Positions 45,395 to 55,271 are shown, counted from the first letter of the stretch. The stretch: DNA of 64,000 nt from Klebsiella ornithinolytica NBRC 105727 = ATCC 31898 (GCF_001598295.1 NZ_BCYR01000001.1:248001-312000); one strand, 5' to 3'. Notes: generated by a model from the sequence alone, not told the origin. Program-made: numbers and translations.

Positions 45395-46258
45395 TTATGC
45401 CCGGGGTTGAGAGACATGGCGGGCGGCAGCTTCATTCGCACGAAATACCGCATCGCTAAGCGCCTCTCCATGCATCAGGCTGGTGCATAAAACCCCCATA
45501 AAACAATCACCAGCGCCATGAGTACTCACCAGCGTTATCCGCCTGGCGGCTAACGTCGAGCCTGCAATGCCCGCTTCACAAAACGCGACACCATGTTCGC
45601 CGGCAGTGACAACAACCTGAGAGAAACGTTTAGCCAATGATTCAGCGGCCTCCAGAGCTGAAGAAAGGTCGTTCACCGTCACGCCACTCATATCACGCGC
45701 CTCTATGGCATTAACCACCAGCAAAGTGATGCAGCTTTCCAGCTGCGGACTCAGTTCTCTGGCCGGCGCCGCATTGATACAGACCGGAATCCCCCGCTTG
45801 CTGGCTTCGATGGCCGCACATAGATTTATCGTTTCCGGAACTTCATTTTGTAGAACCAGCATTCCGGCATCTTGCCAGATGTCACCCCGTTGAAAGAGTT
45901 TTGCCGGAATATGCTGATTCGCATTTGAGACGACAACCGCACCATAATCACCATCGACATCAGAAATCGCCACGCTCATCCCGGAAGGTATCTCATCTAT
46001 TTTGGCGACTGACTCGATATTGACTCCGGCATCACGAAGCGTCTGCAGAAGAAACGCCCCTTGCGCATCAGCCCCTACCGCACCAATAAAAATGACGTCC
46101 CCTCCCGCACGAGCAGCGGATATGGCTTGATTGCCCCCTTTACCGCCAAACTTGTAAGCACAGCCCGTGCCCATTACCGTTTCACCTTTTTCCGGGCGAT
46201 GATGCGCATCCAGCATGATGTCGTAATGGAGGCTGCCCGCCACAACAATTTTACCCAT
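45395..46258 (-). CDS. PfkB-family (ribokinase-like) sugar kinase
   Basis: This 287-residue cytoplasmic kinase has PfkB signature 1 (FGGKGGNQAISAARAGG, about 38-54) and signature 2 with the catalytic Asp (STHGAGDCFMGVL, about 245-257). It presumably phosphorylates the sugar imported by the upstream ABC genes. It is the last gene of the operon and starts two bases after the RpiR stop. The family includes ribokinase and related ketose and nucleoside kinases, so the substrate cannot be named. Confidence 0.8.
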   Translation of the reverse strand: MGKIVVAGSLHYDIMLDAHHRPEKGETVMGTGCAYKFGGKGGNQAISAARAGGDVIFIGAVGADAQGAFLLQTLRDAGVNIESVAKIDEIPSGMSVAISDVDGDYGAVVVSNANQHIPAKLFQRGDIWQDAGMLVLQNEVPETINLCAAIEASKRGIPVCINAAPARELSPQLESCITLLVVNAIEARDMSGVTVNDLSSALEAAESLAKRFSQVVVTAGEHGVAFCEAGIAGSTLAARRITLVSTHGAGDCFMGVLCTSLMHGEALSDAVFRANEAAARHVSQPRA

Positions 46259-46260
46259 AG

Positions 46261-47118
46261 TTAATATTCTCGCAGGTCCTGAACCGCATGCTGGGTTTTC
46301 ATCAAATTCTTCTCCGCCTGCTTCAGATCCTTCTTCGCAATGGCCACAAACAATGCATCCAGAATGTTGAGCTGAGCAATGCGTGACGCGGCGTTTTCCC
46401 CTAGCAAATGCGATCCCTGAGACGTTGAATTGAGTACCACATGCGCATTACGCGCAATAGGCGATTCGGCATAATTCGTAATCGCAATCACTTTAGCGCC
46501 ATTGCGTGCCGCCAGTTTTACCGGATCGTTAACGGCACGCGTTGCGCCAGAGTGACTGATTGCAAGTACAGCATCGTCGTCAGATAGCACCGCAGCGGAC
46601 ATCAACATAATATGGGCGTCGTCATAGACCGTCGACTTAATACCAATCTTTAAAAGCTTGTGGGATAAGTCACGTGCTACCGTGGCAGAACCACCGACAG
46701 CATATAAGTCAATATGTCGAGCCTTGAATATAATGTCCGCAGCGCGGTCAAACTCTGCAATATCCAGAATAGACATTGTCTCTTCAATAGCCTGAATCGA
46801 TGTTCTGAATACTTTTGACAACAGTTGTTCCGATGAATCATCAGGCTCAATTTCCGCGTGTAAACTTGCCACTTCAGACTGGTTATAATAAATCAAGCCA
46901 GTTCTGAAGTTTCTAAAACCTGAAAAGTTAAGCTTCTTGGCTATTTTGACAATCATCGCTTCTGAAACATTATTCTCCTGGGCAATTTCTTTTAGAGAGG
47001 TTTGCTCAGTAATATCGGTTCGGGCGATGATCGCCTCAACCACACGTCGCTCTAAGGGTGTCAGCTGGGGCAGTCGCATACGGATTTGAGCACCAATGGC
47101 TCGTGGATCTTGCTTCAT
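46261..47118 (-). CDS. RpiR-family transcriptional regulator
   Basis: This 285-residue regulator has an N-terminal RpiR HTH (LTPLERRVVEAIIARTDITEQTSLKEIAQENNVSEAMIVKIAKKLNF, about 17-65) and a C-terminal SIS sugar-phosphate-binding domain (VGGSATVARDLSHKLL; ISHSGATRAV). It probably controls the operon in response to the phosphorylated sugar. Its ATG overlaps the permease stop (TAATG). The gene set resembles the E. coli allose (als) group, which also combines an RpiR regulator, ABC genes, an epimerase and a kinase. Confidence 0.88.
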   Translation of the reverse strand: MKQDPRAIGAQIRMRLPQLTPLERRVVEAIIARTDITEQTSLKEIAQENNVSEAMIVKIAKKLNFSGFRNFRTGLIYYNQSEVASLHAEIEPDDSSEQLLSKVFRTSIQAIEETMSILDIAEFDRAADIIFKARHIDLYAVGGSATVARDLSHKLLKIGIKSTVYDDAHIMLMSAAVLSDDDAVLAISHSGATRAVNDPVKLAARNGAKVIAITNYAESPIARNAHVVLNSTSQGSHLLGENAASRIAQLNILDALFVAIAKKDLKQAEKNLMKTQHAVQDLREY

Positions 47119-48089
47119 TACTTGCCTCTGGTCGCTCTGTCAATCAACATAGCTATGATAATAATAAGACCAGTAGCAAGCAATTGGTAAAAGGCCTGAA
47201 TATTTAGTAACGTCAAACCATTGCGTAATGCGCCGAGAATGATCGCGCCAATAATTGTGCCTACAACGCTGCCTTTCCCTCCCATCAGTGAAGCCCCACC
47301 GATGGCCGCGGCGGCAATGGCATCCAGTTCCCACAGATTGCCAATCGTTGGTTCCGCAGCGCCTAACCGGCCAATCAAGATCAGAGAGGCCAGAGAGGCC
47401 AGGGTTCCTGAGATAACAAATACCGTGACCTTGGTTCTTTTCACCGGCACGCCGGCAACGCGAGCGGCTTCTTCATTGCCGCCAACAGCCAGAATATATT
47501 CTCCTAACGGCGTTTTATTCATGACGGTCCACAGCACTAAAGCAATAACGGCGACAATAACGATAGGCGTTGGAATGCCAAAGATTTCACTGTTAATCAG
47601 GCTACGGAATTCCGTCGGGATGCCAAATACCGGATTGCCGCCGGTATAAATCAGCGCGACAGCACGGAACAACGACAGCCCCCCGAGGGTAACAATGAAG
47701 GGTTGCAATCCGGCATAGGCAACCAGCGAACCGCTAAAGACGCCGCAGATAGCCCCAATTCCCAGCGTTGCCAGAATGGCCAGCGGCACGGGGACGCCGG
47801 CTACCATCATGGTTGCCCCTAAAACCGCCGATAATGCTGCGGTCGGACCAACCGAAAGATCGATCCCTCCGGAGATAATGACCAGAGTCATCCCGAGCGC
47901 AATTAATGCGTTAATGGATGATTGCTGTAAAATATTCAACAAATTAGGGATGGTGAAAAACACCGGTGATAGAAAAGAAAACGTAATAATGATAATAAGC
48001 AAACCAATTAATGTTCCGGCATCGCGAAGGTTAAATTTAAACGGCAGTGCACGAAGCTTTTCGGGCCGGGAATTACTTTGTGAAATCAT
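47118..48089 (-). CDS. Sugar ABC transporter permease (RbsC-like)
   Basis: This 323-residue inner-membrane permease of the carbohydrate uptake CUT2 family has about nine hydrophobic helices and the family stretches SGGIDLSVGPTAALSAVLGA (about 73-92) and AAAIGGASLMGGKGSVVGT (about 250-268), which form the ATPase contact and pore regions. It pairs with the double ATPase encoded just upstream. Two copies form the channel in this class. Confidence 0.9.
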   Translation of the reverse strand: MISQSNSRPEKLRALPFKFNLRDAGTLIGLLIIIITFSFLSPVFFTIPNLLNILQQSSINALIALGMTLVIISGGIDLSVGPTAALSAVLGATMMVAGVPVPLAILATLGIGAICGVFSGSLVAYAGLQPFIVTLGGLSLFRAVALIYTGGNPVFGIPTEFRSLINSEIFGIPTPIVIVAVIALVLWTVMNKTPLGEYILAVGGNEEAARVAGVPVKRTKVTVFVISGTLASLASLILIGRLGAAEPTIGNLWELDAIAAAAIGGASLMGGKGSVVGTIIGAIILGALRNGLTLLNIQAFYQLLATGLIIIIAMLIDRATRGK

Positions 48090-48124
48090 GATTATGGCCT
48101 TTCAAATTAATACGGGTAAGAAGT

Positions 48125-49627
48125 TTAAATGGTCTCTTCGACATCTTTAATGGCAGAGCGTGCAATATTATCTTCCGTGATGGCATCACCTTTCAGTTCT
48201 TTAGTAATCTTCCCTTCACGCATAACCAGTACGCGGTCAGAAATACGAATAATCTCTGTCATCTCTGAAGAGACAACAACAATCGCTTTGCCTGCACGGG
48301 CCAGTTTTTCTATCAGATTATAAATTTCTGATTTTGCCCCAATATCAATTCCCCGGGTTGGCTCGTCAAACAGAAAAACCTGAGCATCTGCGGCGACCCA
48401 GCGTCCAATAATAACTTTCTGCTGATTACCTCCACTTAATGTGCCAATCGTTTTATCAATGTTCAGTGGTCGTAGCTTCAAATCGCTCATCACTTCATGC
48501 GCCACCCGATTAAGCTTAACTTTACTGATCATTCCCGAAATGGTGAAGTTACGCATTGAAGGCAGCGCCATGTTCATCTTCACCGCACGTTCTTTAATAA
48601 TCCCTTCTTTCTTGCGGTCTTCAGGCACCAGGCCGATACCGGACCTGATGGCAGCAGTGACGTTGTGATTGCGTACTGCCTTACCGTTAACAAACACGTT
48701 GCCGCTGCTGCGCTTATCAATACCGGCAATCAGTTTCATCAGTTCCGTACGCCCGGCTCCGACCAGACCCGCAATACCGAGCACCTCACCCGCACGGACG
48801 GTAAAACTGGCATCGCTCACAGCGCCACCCCGAGAGAGATTCTCTACGCGAAGCACTTCGCGCTCGGTCACATATGAGTTGTGCTCAAGTTTCTCAATCT
48901 TGCGCCCGACCATCTTTGAGACGATGCTCTCTTCATCCTCATCACAAATATTCACCACCCCAACCTGCCTGCCATCCCGCATAATGGTGGCCCGGTCGCA
49001 GACTTTGAAAATTTCGTTCATCTTATGAGAAACATAGATAAGCGATACCCCCATAGCTTTCAGATCCGAAATCAGCTCGGCCAACCGGTCGAACTCTCTC
49101 GGAGTCAGACTGGATGTCGGCTCGTCCATCGCGATAATTTTTGCATCGTCGAGCATGGCGCGAGCTATTTCCACAATCTGCTGCTGTGAGACTTTCAGGT
49201 TTTTGATCGGCTCATTGGGATCGATTGTCGGATCCAGTTGCTTGAGGATCAGCTCAGCTCTTTCCAGCTGAGCCTGTTTATCCACCCATAGACCTTTTGC
49301 TTTGGTTAGCGGTCGGCAAAGAAACATATTCTGCGCGACGGAGAGTTCCGGAACATGCTGTAATTCTTGATGAATCATGGCAATGCCGGCATGGCGCGCA
49401 CTCAACGGATTCTTCATCTGAACGGTTTGCCCGTTGACGCTAATCTCACCGCTATCGGCCTCTCGTACACCTGAAAGAATATTTAACAGCGTGGATTTTC
49501 CCGCGCCATTCTCACCAATCAGAGCATGTACCTCTCCAGGTTTGACCGCAAAGTCCACGTCCTGCAATGCCGCCGCATTACCGTATGTTTTACTAATTCC
49601 ACGCATCATTAAGCGATACTGTTCCAT
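48125..49627 (-). CDS. Sugar ABC transporter ATP-binding protein (RbsA-like, two domains)
   Basis: This 500-residue protein has two tandem nucleotide-binding domains, as in all CUT2 ATPases. Domain 1 has Walker [10 protein letters not shown] (about 37-45), signature VSQQQIVEIARA and Walker B IIAMDEPTSSL. Domain 2 has the degenerate Walker A GLVGAGRTEL (about 287) and signature LSGGNQQKVIIGRW. I start at ATG 49627 (MEQYRLMMRGISKTYG), with GGAGG before it; the longer frame would read into the upstream gene end. Confidence 0.92.
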   Translation of the reverse strand: MEQYRLMMRGISKTYGNAAALQDVDFAVKPGEVHALIGENGAGKSTLLNILSGVREADSGEISVNGQTVQMKNPLSARHAGIAMIHQELQHVPELSVAQNMFLCRPLTKAKGLWVDKQAQLERAELILKQLDPTIDPNEPIKNLKVSQQQIVEIARAMLDDAKIIAMDEPTSSLTPREFDRLAELISDLKAMGVSLIYVSHKMNEIFKVCDRATIMRDGRQVGVVNICDEDEESIVSKMVGRKIEKLEHNSYVTEREVLRVENLSRGGAVSDASFTVRAGEVLGIAGLVGAGRTELMKLIAGIDKRSSGNVFVNGKAVRNHNVTAAIRSGIGLVPEDRKKEGIIKERAVKMNMALPSMRNFTISGMISKVKLNRVAHEVMSDLKLRPLNIDKTIGTLSGGNQQKVIIGRWVAADAQVFLFDEPTRGIDIGAKSEIYNLIEKLARAGKAIVVVSSEMTEIIRISDRVLVMREGKITKELKGDAITEDNIARSAIKDVEETI

Positions 49628-49643
49628 ACACCCTCCGCCTGGC

Positions 49644-50684
49644 TTACTGCTGAGCCAGCAGTTGACGCAGCTTGTCGTTATCTTTGGTTGAGAAGGCGTC
49701 CGCATTCTCTTTGGTGATTAAAGCCTGGGGCGTCGAGACCACGCGGGAGATTTTCTGACCATCAATCAGACGCAGCATAACTTCCATTGCAACTTCCCCC
49801 GTCAGCACCGGGAAGCTATCCACCGTTCCTGTCAGCTCACCGCGTTTAATCGAGGCATAAGCATCTGAAATACCATCGGTACCGAAGACGGCCACCTGCC
49901 CGGCTTTATTCAACGAACGAACCGCTTCCACGACCCCCAGCGCCATGGTGTCGTTATTCGCGTAAAAGCCAATCAGATCGGGATGCTGCTGTAAAATGGT
50001 TGAGGCGGCATTAAACGCCTGTTCGCGACTCCAGTTCGCCGGCACGCTGGCGACAATATTGAATTTGCCATTGGCCTGCAGCGTCTCTTTGAAGCCACTG
50101 GTACGCTGACCGGCAGCATAGACTCCTGGCTGGCCCTCGATCACCGCGACCTTGCCGCCCTGCGGATGATGTTCAATGAACCATTTCGCCACCCGTACAC
50201 CGTTATCCTTCTGCACATTACCCACGTAATACGGAGCATTTGGCATCACGGCATCGTTAACGTTGACCACGGGAATTCTTTTACTGGTGGCACTTTCGAG
50301 AGCGGGCTCAAGGTTAATATCGGTCTGGGGGGATACCAGAAGACCATTAAACCCTTGGGAGATAAGCGTTTCCGCAATTGATAGCTGGCCCAGCTGATCG
50401 TCCTCATTTGCAGCTGCCTGATAAGCCACGGTGAAACCATATTTTTTACCGACGTTTTGGTAACCTTCGCCAAGTGAACGCCAGTATTCATTGGTCAGCG
50501 TTTTTGATACGCCGCCTATTTTTAGTTTGCTGTCGACTTTCGGCATTGGACCATATTTGCTGCTGAGCTGGGTCCAGTCCGTGCGATCGGGCTCAGTATC
50601 CGATTTCAGCGGGGCTAAATCGGCGGCATAAGCCATCGAGCACAGTAAAGAAGAGGCGAGTACAGAGAGTATGAGTTTTTTCAT
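49644..50684 (-). CDS. Sugar ABC transporter periplasmic binding protein
   Basis: This 346-residue type I periplasmic binding protein has a signal peptide (KKLILSVLASSLLCSMAYA). An unusual N-terminal stretch of about 40 residues (LAPLKSDTEPDRTDWTQLSS) follows before the fold begins at KLKIGGVSKTLTNEYWRSLGEG. Later segments match the family: GLLVSPQTDINLEPALE, GNVQKDNGVRVAKWF, YANNDTMALGVVEA and FGTDGISDAYASI. It is the receptor of the ABC importer in this operon. The sugar is not identifiable from the sequence. Confidence 0.88.
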   Translation of the reverse strand: MKKLILSVLASSLLCSMAYAADLAPLKSDTEPDRTDWTQLSSKYGPMPKVDSKLKIGGVSKTLTNEYWRSLGEGYQNVGKKYGFTVAYQAAANEDDQLGQLSIAETLISQGFNGLLVSPQTDINLEPALESATSKRIPVVNVNDAVMPNAPYYVGNVQKDNGVRVAKWFIEHHPQGGKVAVIEGQPGVYAAGQRTSGFKETLQANGKFNIVASVPANWSREQAFNAASTILQQHPDLIGFYANNDTMALGVVEAVRSLNKAGQVAVFGTDGISDAYASIKRGELTGTVDSFPVLTGEVAMEVMLRLIDGQKISRVVSTPQALITKENADAFSTKDNDKLRQLLAQQ

Positions 50685-50742
50685 TTTTCAGCCTTCTATT
50701 GTCACGTAGGGAACGCTTTCTTATTTTTGCTAATGCTTGCCA

Positions 50743-51723
50743 CTATCTGGCTAGCATGATGTCATTGACGATTCGTTGAGAGGCCACCGCATCCTGACGG
50801 CTGATGGCTGAGGTCAGTTCATCATTATCATTAAGCCGGGCACACAGTTTGAGCAATCGGGTAACGGTAGCAATGTTGATTTCAGCTTCACGAACCGGAT
50901 CAAGACCGCTGGCATCCGGGAAGGTGTCAAAGTAATAGGCGCCCTGATAACCATCTCTCTGCATCTGCCAGAGGAATTCCAGCGTGGCACGCGGATTTAC
51001 CGACCCCACCATCAAGCCATCGTCACGTTTCCCCCAGCCATCATTGAGATCAAGCCCCAGCAGGCGTGAACGGCGAGCGACCATCGCAGCTGCGTAGGCC
51101 GGGATCTCATTAGCAAACAGCACATGAGCAAAATCGAGCGTGATACCCAGGTTCGGGCAACCCGCCTCTTCTACCGCCAGCAAACAGGTCGTGGCATTGG
51201 GGAAAATACTGTAAGCCCGCGGTTCATTCGGTTTGTATTCAATACTGATATCAACGTCCGGCGCATATTCGGCAATTTCGCGGACCGCACTCACCGCATC
51301 GTCCCAGATTTTTTTGTAATCGGCCTGGAAGCAATAGTCATAGCCATCCTGCCCCATCCAGAGCGTCATCAGGCGGGAACCAAATTCCCGTCCGGCATCA
51401 ATCCCGCGTTTTGTCAGTTCAATGGCCTCGCGGCGGATCTGCGGATTAGGGTTAGTAAATGCCCCGATTTTAAATTGCGGTGCATCCCAGCGCATTTGCA
51501 TTCCGTTGACCGCCAGCCCTGCATCTTCAATGGCCTGGCGCAGCGTTTGAATATCCGTCGTGATGTGTTGCGGGTAGTTCAGATCAAGGTGGGTTAACCC
51601 CTTAACCGTACCGGCACGAGCAATCATCTGCAGTACAGAGGGTTTTCCCTGAAGATCCGGCCAGTAGAGGTTAGCTCCTGAGGCAAAAGAGTTTAAACGC
51701 GTGGCAAATTTCAGTTCGGACAT
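50743..51723 (-). CDS. Xylose-isomerase-like TIM-barrel sugar isomerase/epimerase
   Basis: This 326-residue protein has the AP-endonuclease-family-2 / sugar isomerase fold. Probable metal and acid-base residues are seen in ISIEYKPNEPRAY (Glu, about 176), NLGITLDFAHVLFAN (Asp and His, about 208), LGLDLNDGWG (Asp, about 243) and YYFDTFPD (Asp, about 280). It is the first gene of the sugar operon and probably converts the imported sugar to a form the kinase accepts. I chose ATG 51723 (MSELKFATRL), with AAGGATCC before it. Substrate unknown; L-rhamnose, allose/allulose and related rare sugars are possible by family. Confidence 0.8.
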   Translation of the reverse strand: MSELKFATRLNSFASGANLYWPDLQGKPSVLQMIARAGTVKGLTHLDLNYPQHITTDIQTLRQAIEDAGLAVNGMQMRWDAPQFKIGAFTNPNPQIRREAIELTKRGIDAGREFGSRLMTLWMGQDGYDYCFQADYKKIWDDAVSAVREIAEYAPDVDISIEYKPNEPRAYSIFPNATTCLLAVEEAGCPNLGITLDFAHVLFANEIPAYAAAMVARRSRLLGLDLNDGWGKRDDGLMVGSVNPRATLEFLWQMQRDGYQGAYYFDTFPDASGLDPVREAEINIATVTRLLKLCARLNDNDELTSAISRQDAVASQRIVNDIMLAR

Positions 51724-51776
51724 AAGGGTGGATCCTTCAAAACAGGTTTGTGATGTACTTTCCTTCTTCACAATTA

Positions 51777-51812
51777 TTTGTGAAGTTATATGCTAAAATA
51801 CACTTCGCCACA
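51777..51812 (-). promoter_or_regulatory. Candidate operator region of the sugar operon
   Basis: GTGAAGT and ACTTCGC are inverted around 15 AT-rich bases, about 55-90 bases upstream of the first gene. Spaced inverted half-sites of this kind are common for RpiR regulators. The rest of the 450-base gap to ldtA has no gene. Confidence 0.35.
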
Positions 51813-52047
51813 TAGTTAGCAAGAGTGACCATTTGAAAAATGGATAAAATGGGAGTCGGGTCACGAAATGAACAGGGGGATATTCCTGGAAATGATCCCG
51901 CTAAGGCGCGAAAGAAAGTGGCTTCAAAGAGGCATGACAAATGAAGACATTCCCGGCTGACAGAGACGGGTTTCATGCTTTGGGGTGGGTATGAGTGGTT
52001 GTAAAATGATCTGTATTACATTGATAAAATAGATAATTTATTGAAAA

Positions 52048-52087
52048 TGACAGGCCAGAGCGATCTTCTGGCCCTGGCCTGTCATAA
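52048..52087. terminator. Large hairpin between the sugar operon promoter and ldtA
   Basis: ATGACAGGCCAG / CTGGCCTGTCAT form a nearly perfect 12-bp stem. It is not followed by a strong T run. It is placed to end ldtA transcription on the minus strand. Confidence 0.5.
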
Positions 52088-52173
52088 ATAATACCGGAGA
52101 CTAAATTTTGATCTGAAAAAACCGCAGGTCAGTCATGCCTTATGCAACAAAGGACCCAAAAGAAGCGGGCTCG

Positions 52174-53118
52174 CTAGCTCCCGATATGACTTTGCGTGCC
52201 GGCCTCGCTGATATTGACCGGCATTCCGGAGCGTCGTTCAAGAGCCTGCTCCGCCCGAATCACATTGACGCCTTCCCCCTTCACAAACGCCTGGATGCCT
52301 GTGGTCGTGGGTAACGGCACTTTTCTGTCAGATTCGTATTCTGCGCGGTTACGCGATAGCGGCTCATGAACTTCCACCCAGCGGCTACCGTCCGGCTCTG
52401 CGGTAAACTTCACCGGCCGATCGATAATCTGCACGCGAGTGCCAACCGGGACGTTATCGAACAGATATTTGATATCGTCATTACGTAAGCGAATGCATCC
52501 CTGACTGACGCGCAGCCCGATACCAAAATTGGCATTGGTGCCATGAATCGCGTACAACCTGCCGATATAAATTGCGTACAGTCCCATTGGGTTATCCGGC
52601 CCCGCCGGAACGAACGCTGGCAGGCTCTCACCTCGGCGGGCATATTCACGCCGGGTATTAGCCGTTGGCGTCCAGGTCGGCGCTTCCTGCTTACGTTCTA
52701 CGGTCGTCACCCAGTTGCGCGGCGTTTCGCGCCCCGCCTGGCCGATGCCAATCGGCAAAACTTCAACGGTGTTGCCTTCCGGCGGATAGTAATAGAGGCG
52801 CATTTCCGCAACGTTGACCACAATACCTTCGCGAACCGTGTCAGGTAAAATCAACTGCTGCGGGATCACCAGCGTCGTCCCCGACTTCGGGAGAAAGACA
52901 TCAACGCCGGGGTTGGCCTCCAGCATGTTGCTCAGCCCCTGGCCATATTGCGCCGCAAAGGCCTCCAACGGTTGCGTATTGTTGTGCGGTACGGTAACCC
53001 GCTGCGGGCTTCCCACCAGGCGGCTTCCTTCCGGCGGCAGCGGATAACTGACGGCCAGCGCACACTGGCTTGAGAGAATAACTAAAAGAGAGCAAAACCA
53101 TTTCACACGCCGCACCAT
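52174..53118 (-). CDS. ldtA: L,D-transpeptidase LdtA (ErfK)
   Basis: LdtA is a periplasmic L,D-transpeptidase that links Braun's lipoprotein to peptidoglycan. The 314-residue product has a signal peptide ([16 protein letters not shown]), a LysM-like segment ([20 protein letters not shown], about 52-71) and the YkuD catalytic domain with [20 protein letters not shown], where His and Cys are the catalytic pair (about 195-214). It lies beside cbl and nac, close to its E. coli neighbourhood, but the cob genes that follow it in E. coli are absent and a sugar operon stands there. Confidence 0.94.
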   Translation of the reverse strand: MVRRVKWFCSLLVILSSQCALAVSYPLPPEGSRLVGSPQRVTVPHNNTQPLEAFAAQYGQGLSNMLEANPGVDVFLPKSGTTLVIPQQLILPDTVREGIVVNVAEMRLYYYPPEGNTVEVLPIGIGQAGRETPRNWVTTVERKQEAPTWTPTANTRREYARRGESLPAFVPAGPDNPMGLYAIYIGRLYAIHGTNANFGIGLRVSQGCIRLRNDDIKYLFDNVPVGTRVQIIDRPVKFTAEPDGSRWVEVHEPLSRNRAEYESDRKVPLPTTTGIQAFVKGEGVNVIRAEQALERRSGMPVNISEAGTQSHIGS

Positions 53119-53224
53119 TTATTTCCCTTCCTCAGTCGCGACAATCGTGAATGAATTATAGCGTTTTTCTCACCTCCTCGTGGCAGCGGACCGCTGTTCC
53201 TTTATCCGCCACCGCGATGACATT

Positions 53225-54175
53225 TTAAATCTGATAATCAATGGCCGCTTCTTCCGGCTCCATTGCCTGGCGTTTAATTTCATCCAGCGACAGCCCGGCG
53301 TTGCACAGCTCGATAAACCGCCAGACGTAATTACGCTGCAGCTGCCCGCGTTTAAGCCCTAACCAGACGGTATTGGCATCGAAAAGGTGCCGGGTTTCCA
53401 GGCGGGTGAAGGTGTCTGACTCCCGGGCATCGCCCGATTGTTCCGCCACCAGCCCGACGCCGAGTCCGAGCTCAACATAGGTTTTAATGACATCGGAGTC
53501 CTGTGCGCTAAGGACAATATCCGGCATCAGCCCTTTACGGTTAAAGGCTTCATCAATACGCGAGCGCCCGGTGATGCCCTGGCGGTAGGTAATTAACGGC
53601 CAGCGGGAAATAGCTTCCAGGGTTAAAGGGGTGGTTTGCACCAGCGGGTGATCTTTCGGCACCAGCAGGCTGTGATGCCAGCGGAACCAGGGAAAAGCCA
53701 CCAGAGTCGGATCGTTACTCAGACGTTCACTGGCGATACCGATATCTGCGCCACCGTTATGCAATAGCGCTTCAATCTCCTGAGGGGTACCCTGAATCAG
53801 CTCCAGCCGCACATCGGAAAAGAGCTCCCGGAAAGCTTTAATCACCGGCGGCAGGCTGTAGCGCGCCTGGGTATGAGTCGTCGCAATCGTGAGCACACCG
53901 GAGGCATCATTGGTAAACAGGTCGGCAAGACGGCGGACATTGCTGGCTTCATTGAGAATGCGTTCGGCAATGGATAAGAGCGCTTTACCCGGCTCCGTCA
54001 TCCCCAGCAGACGCTTACCGCGTCGGATGAAGATCTCGATCCCCAGCTCTTCTTCCAGTTCACGAATATGACGGCTCACGCCCGATTGCGATGTATACAG
54101 CATATTTGCGACTTCCGTCAGGTTGTAGTCCTGACGGGCAGCCTCACGAATAATTTTTAGTTGCTGGAAATTCAC
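53225..54175 (-). CDS. cbl: LysR-type regulator Cbl
   Basis: Cbl is a CysB-like activator of genes for using organosulfur compounds such as taurine and alkanesulfonates (tau, ssu). I start it at GTG 54175 (NFQQLKIIREAARQ), giving 316 residues as in E. coli, with GAGGAAAG before it. The HTH is LTEVANMLYTSQSGVSRHIRELEEELG (about 20-46), and the C-terminal effector domain follows (TIATTHTQARYSLP). It lies downstream of nac on the same strand with about 105 bases between, as in E. coli. Confidence 0.95.
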   Translation of the reverse strand: MNFQQLKIIREAARQDYNLTEVANMLYTSQSGVSRHIRELEEELGIEIFIRRGKRLLGMTEPGKALLSIAERILNEASNVRRLADLFTNDASGVLTIATTHTQARYSLPPVIKAFRELFSDVRLELIQGTPQEIEALLHNGGADIGIASERLSNDPTLVAFPWFRWHHSLLVPKDHPLVQTTPLTLEAISRWPLITYRQGITGRSRIDEAFNRKGLMPDIVLSAQDSDVIKTYVELGLGVGLVAEQSGDARESDTFTRLETRHLFDANTVWLGLKRGQLQRNYVWRFIELCNAGLSLDEIKRQAMEPEEAAIDYQI

Positions 54176-54281
54176 CCTTTCCTCCGGGCTATCAGACATA
54201 ACATATGCTCTATTGTTAAAGTCTGTTGTCCTTACTAACAAATAATAAAAACCAGCAACTTATTCCTTTCGGGAATATAGA

Positions 54282-55199
54282 TTAACTTACCAACAACAAT
54301 TCACGATTCTCCAGCGAAGGACGACTCACCAGCGAAAGTAGAATCTCTTTCACCGCCTGTGCCTGCGGCGACAGGCTGCCCTTCGCCGACATGTTCAGCG
54401 ATAACGACAGACTCATCGATGGGGTACTGATCCGCGCCATCCAGCCGTTTGCCGCACCGCACAGCGATCGCGCCGCGGACTCAGGCAGCACGGTGACGCC
54501 CATTCCGCTGGCAATCGCCGCGGTTAGCGTCGTAATGGATTCGATTTCGCCGATAATTTTCGCCGACAGACGACGCAGGGTGAACGCTTCCGTCACTCGC
54601 GCACGTACTGCGCTGTAATCGCGCGGCAGGAACAGGTTCATCTCCGCCACTGCGGTCAGATCGACGCTCTGGCCCGGGCAATCGCGGGTTCCCACCAGAT
54701 AAAGATCTTCTTTCAACAAAGGCTGGCTGATGATGCCAGCGACCGGCGAGCGCTCGTAGAGCACGGCCATATCCAGCTGGCCGCTGAGCAATTTGTCGTT
54801 CAGGATTGTCCCGCTACTTTCCTGCAGGTAGACCATCACTTCAGGCAGCTCATTGCGGACCGTCTGCAGCAGCGGCATGGTAATGGCAGAAGCCGCGGTC
54901 CCCGGCGCAAGGCCAATCGAGACCTGGCCGCTGAGCGTATGACCCACGTTATTCACCGCCAGCTGCGCCTGCTCGCACTGACGCAGGATTGTGCGCGCAT
55001 GGGTGTAGAGAATCTTCCCGGCTTCGGTCGGCGTCACGCCGCGCTTTGTCCGAATCAGCAGCTGCTGGTCCAGTTCGCCTTCCAGGGTCGCCACCTGCTG
55101 GCTCAGCGCCGGTTGTGCGATGTGCAAGACTTCAGCAGCCTGAGTCAGACTGCCGATATCGACGATTTTCACAAAATACTTCAGTCGTCTTAAGTTCAT
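54282..55199 (-). CDS. nac: Nitrogen assimilation control protein Nac
   Basis: Nac is the LysR-type regulator that couples sigma-54/NtrC nitrogen control to sigma-70 promoters (for example hut, put and gdhA in Klebsiella). From ATG 55199 (MNLRRLKYFVKIVDIGSL) it has 305 residues, the known length. The HTH reads LTQAAEVLHIAQPALSQQVATLEGELDQQLL. The upstream sigma-54 promoter and NtrC enhancer site confirm the identity. Confidence 0.97.
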   Translation of the reverse strand: MNLRRLKYFVKIVDIGSLTQAAEVLHIAQPALSQQVATLEGELDQQLLIRTKRGVTPTEAGKILYTHARTILRQCEQAQLAVNNVGHTLSGQVSIGLAPGTAASAITMPLLQTVRNELPEVMVYLQESSGTILNDKLLSGQLDMAVLYERSPVAGIISQPLLKEDLYLVGTRDCPGQSVDLTAVAEMNLFLPRDYSAVRARVTEAFTLRRLSAKIIGEIESITTLTAAIASGMGVTVLPESAARSLCGAANGWMARISTPSMSLSLSLNMSAKGSLSPQAQAVKEILLSLVSRPSLENRELLLVS

Positions 55200-55255
55200 T
55201 TTGCCTCCTGTAAGGAAAGCCAGTACCAACGCTGGCTATTGAGTTACAGAGGTTT

Positions 55256-55271
55256 TGCAATTTGCTTGCCA
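55256..55271 (-). promoter_or_regulatory. Sigma-54 promoter of nac
   Basis: On the minus strand TGGCAAGCAAATTGCA has GG and GC 10 bases apart, matching the -24/-12 consensus TGGCAC-N5-TTGCA. It lies about 57 bases before the nac ATG. nac is a known NtrC/sigma-54-dependent gene. Confidence 0.9.

Noticed and set aside
45277..52173. The segment between the two tRNA-Asn genes as a genomic island
   Set aside because: It has no integrase or mobility gene, and it includes the conserved ldtA neighbourhood; the tRNA copies are complete genes with their own promoters, unlike att remnants.
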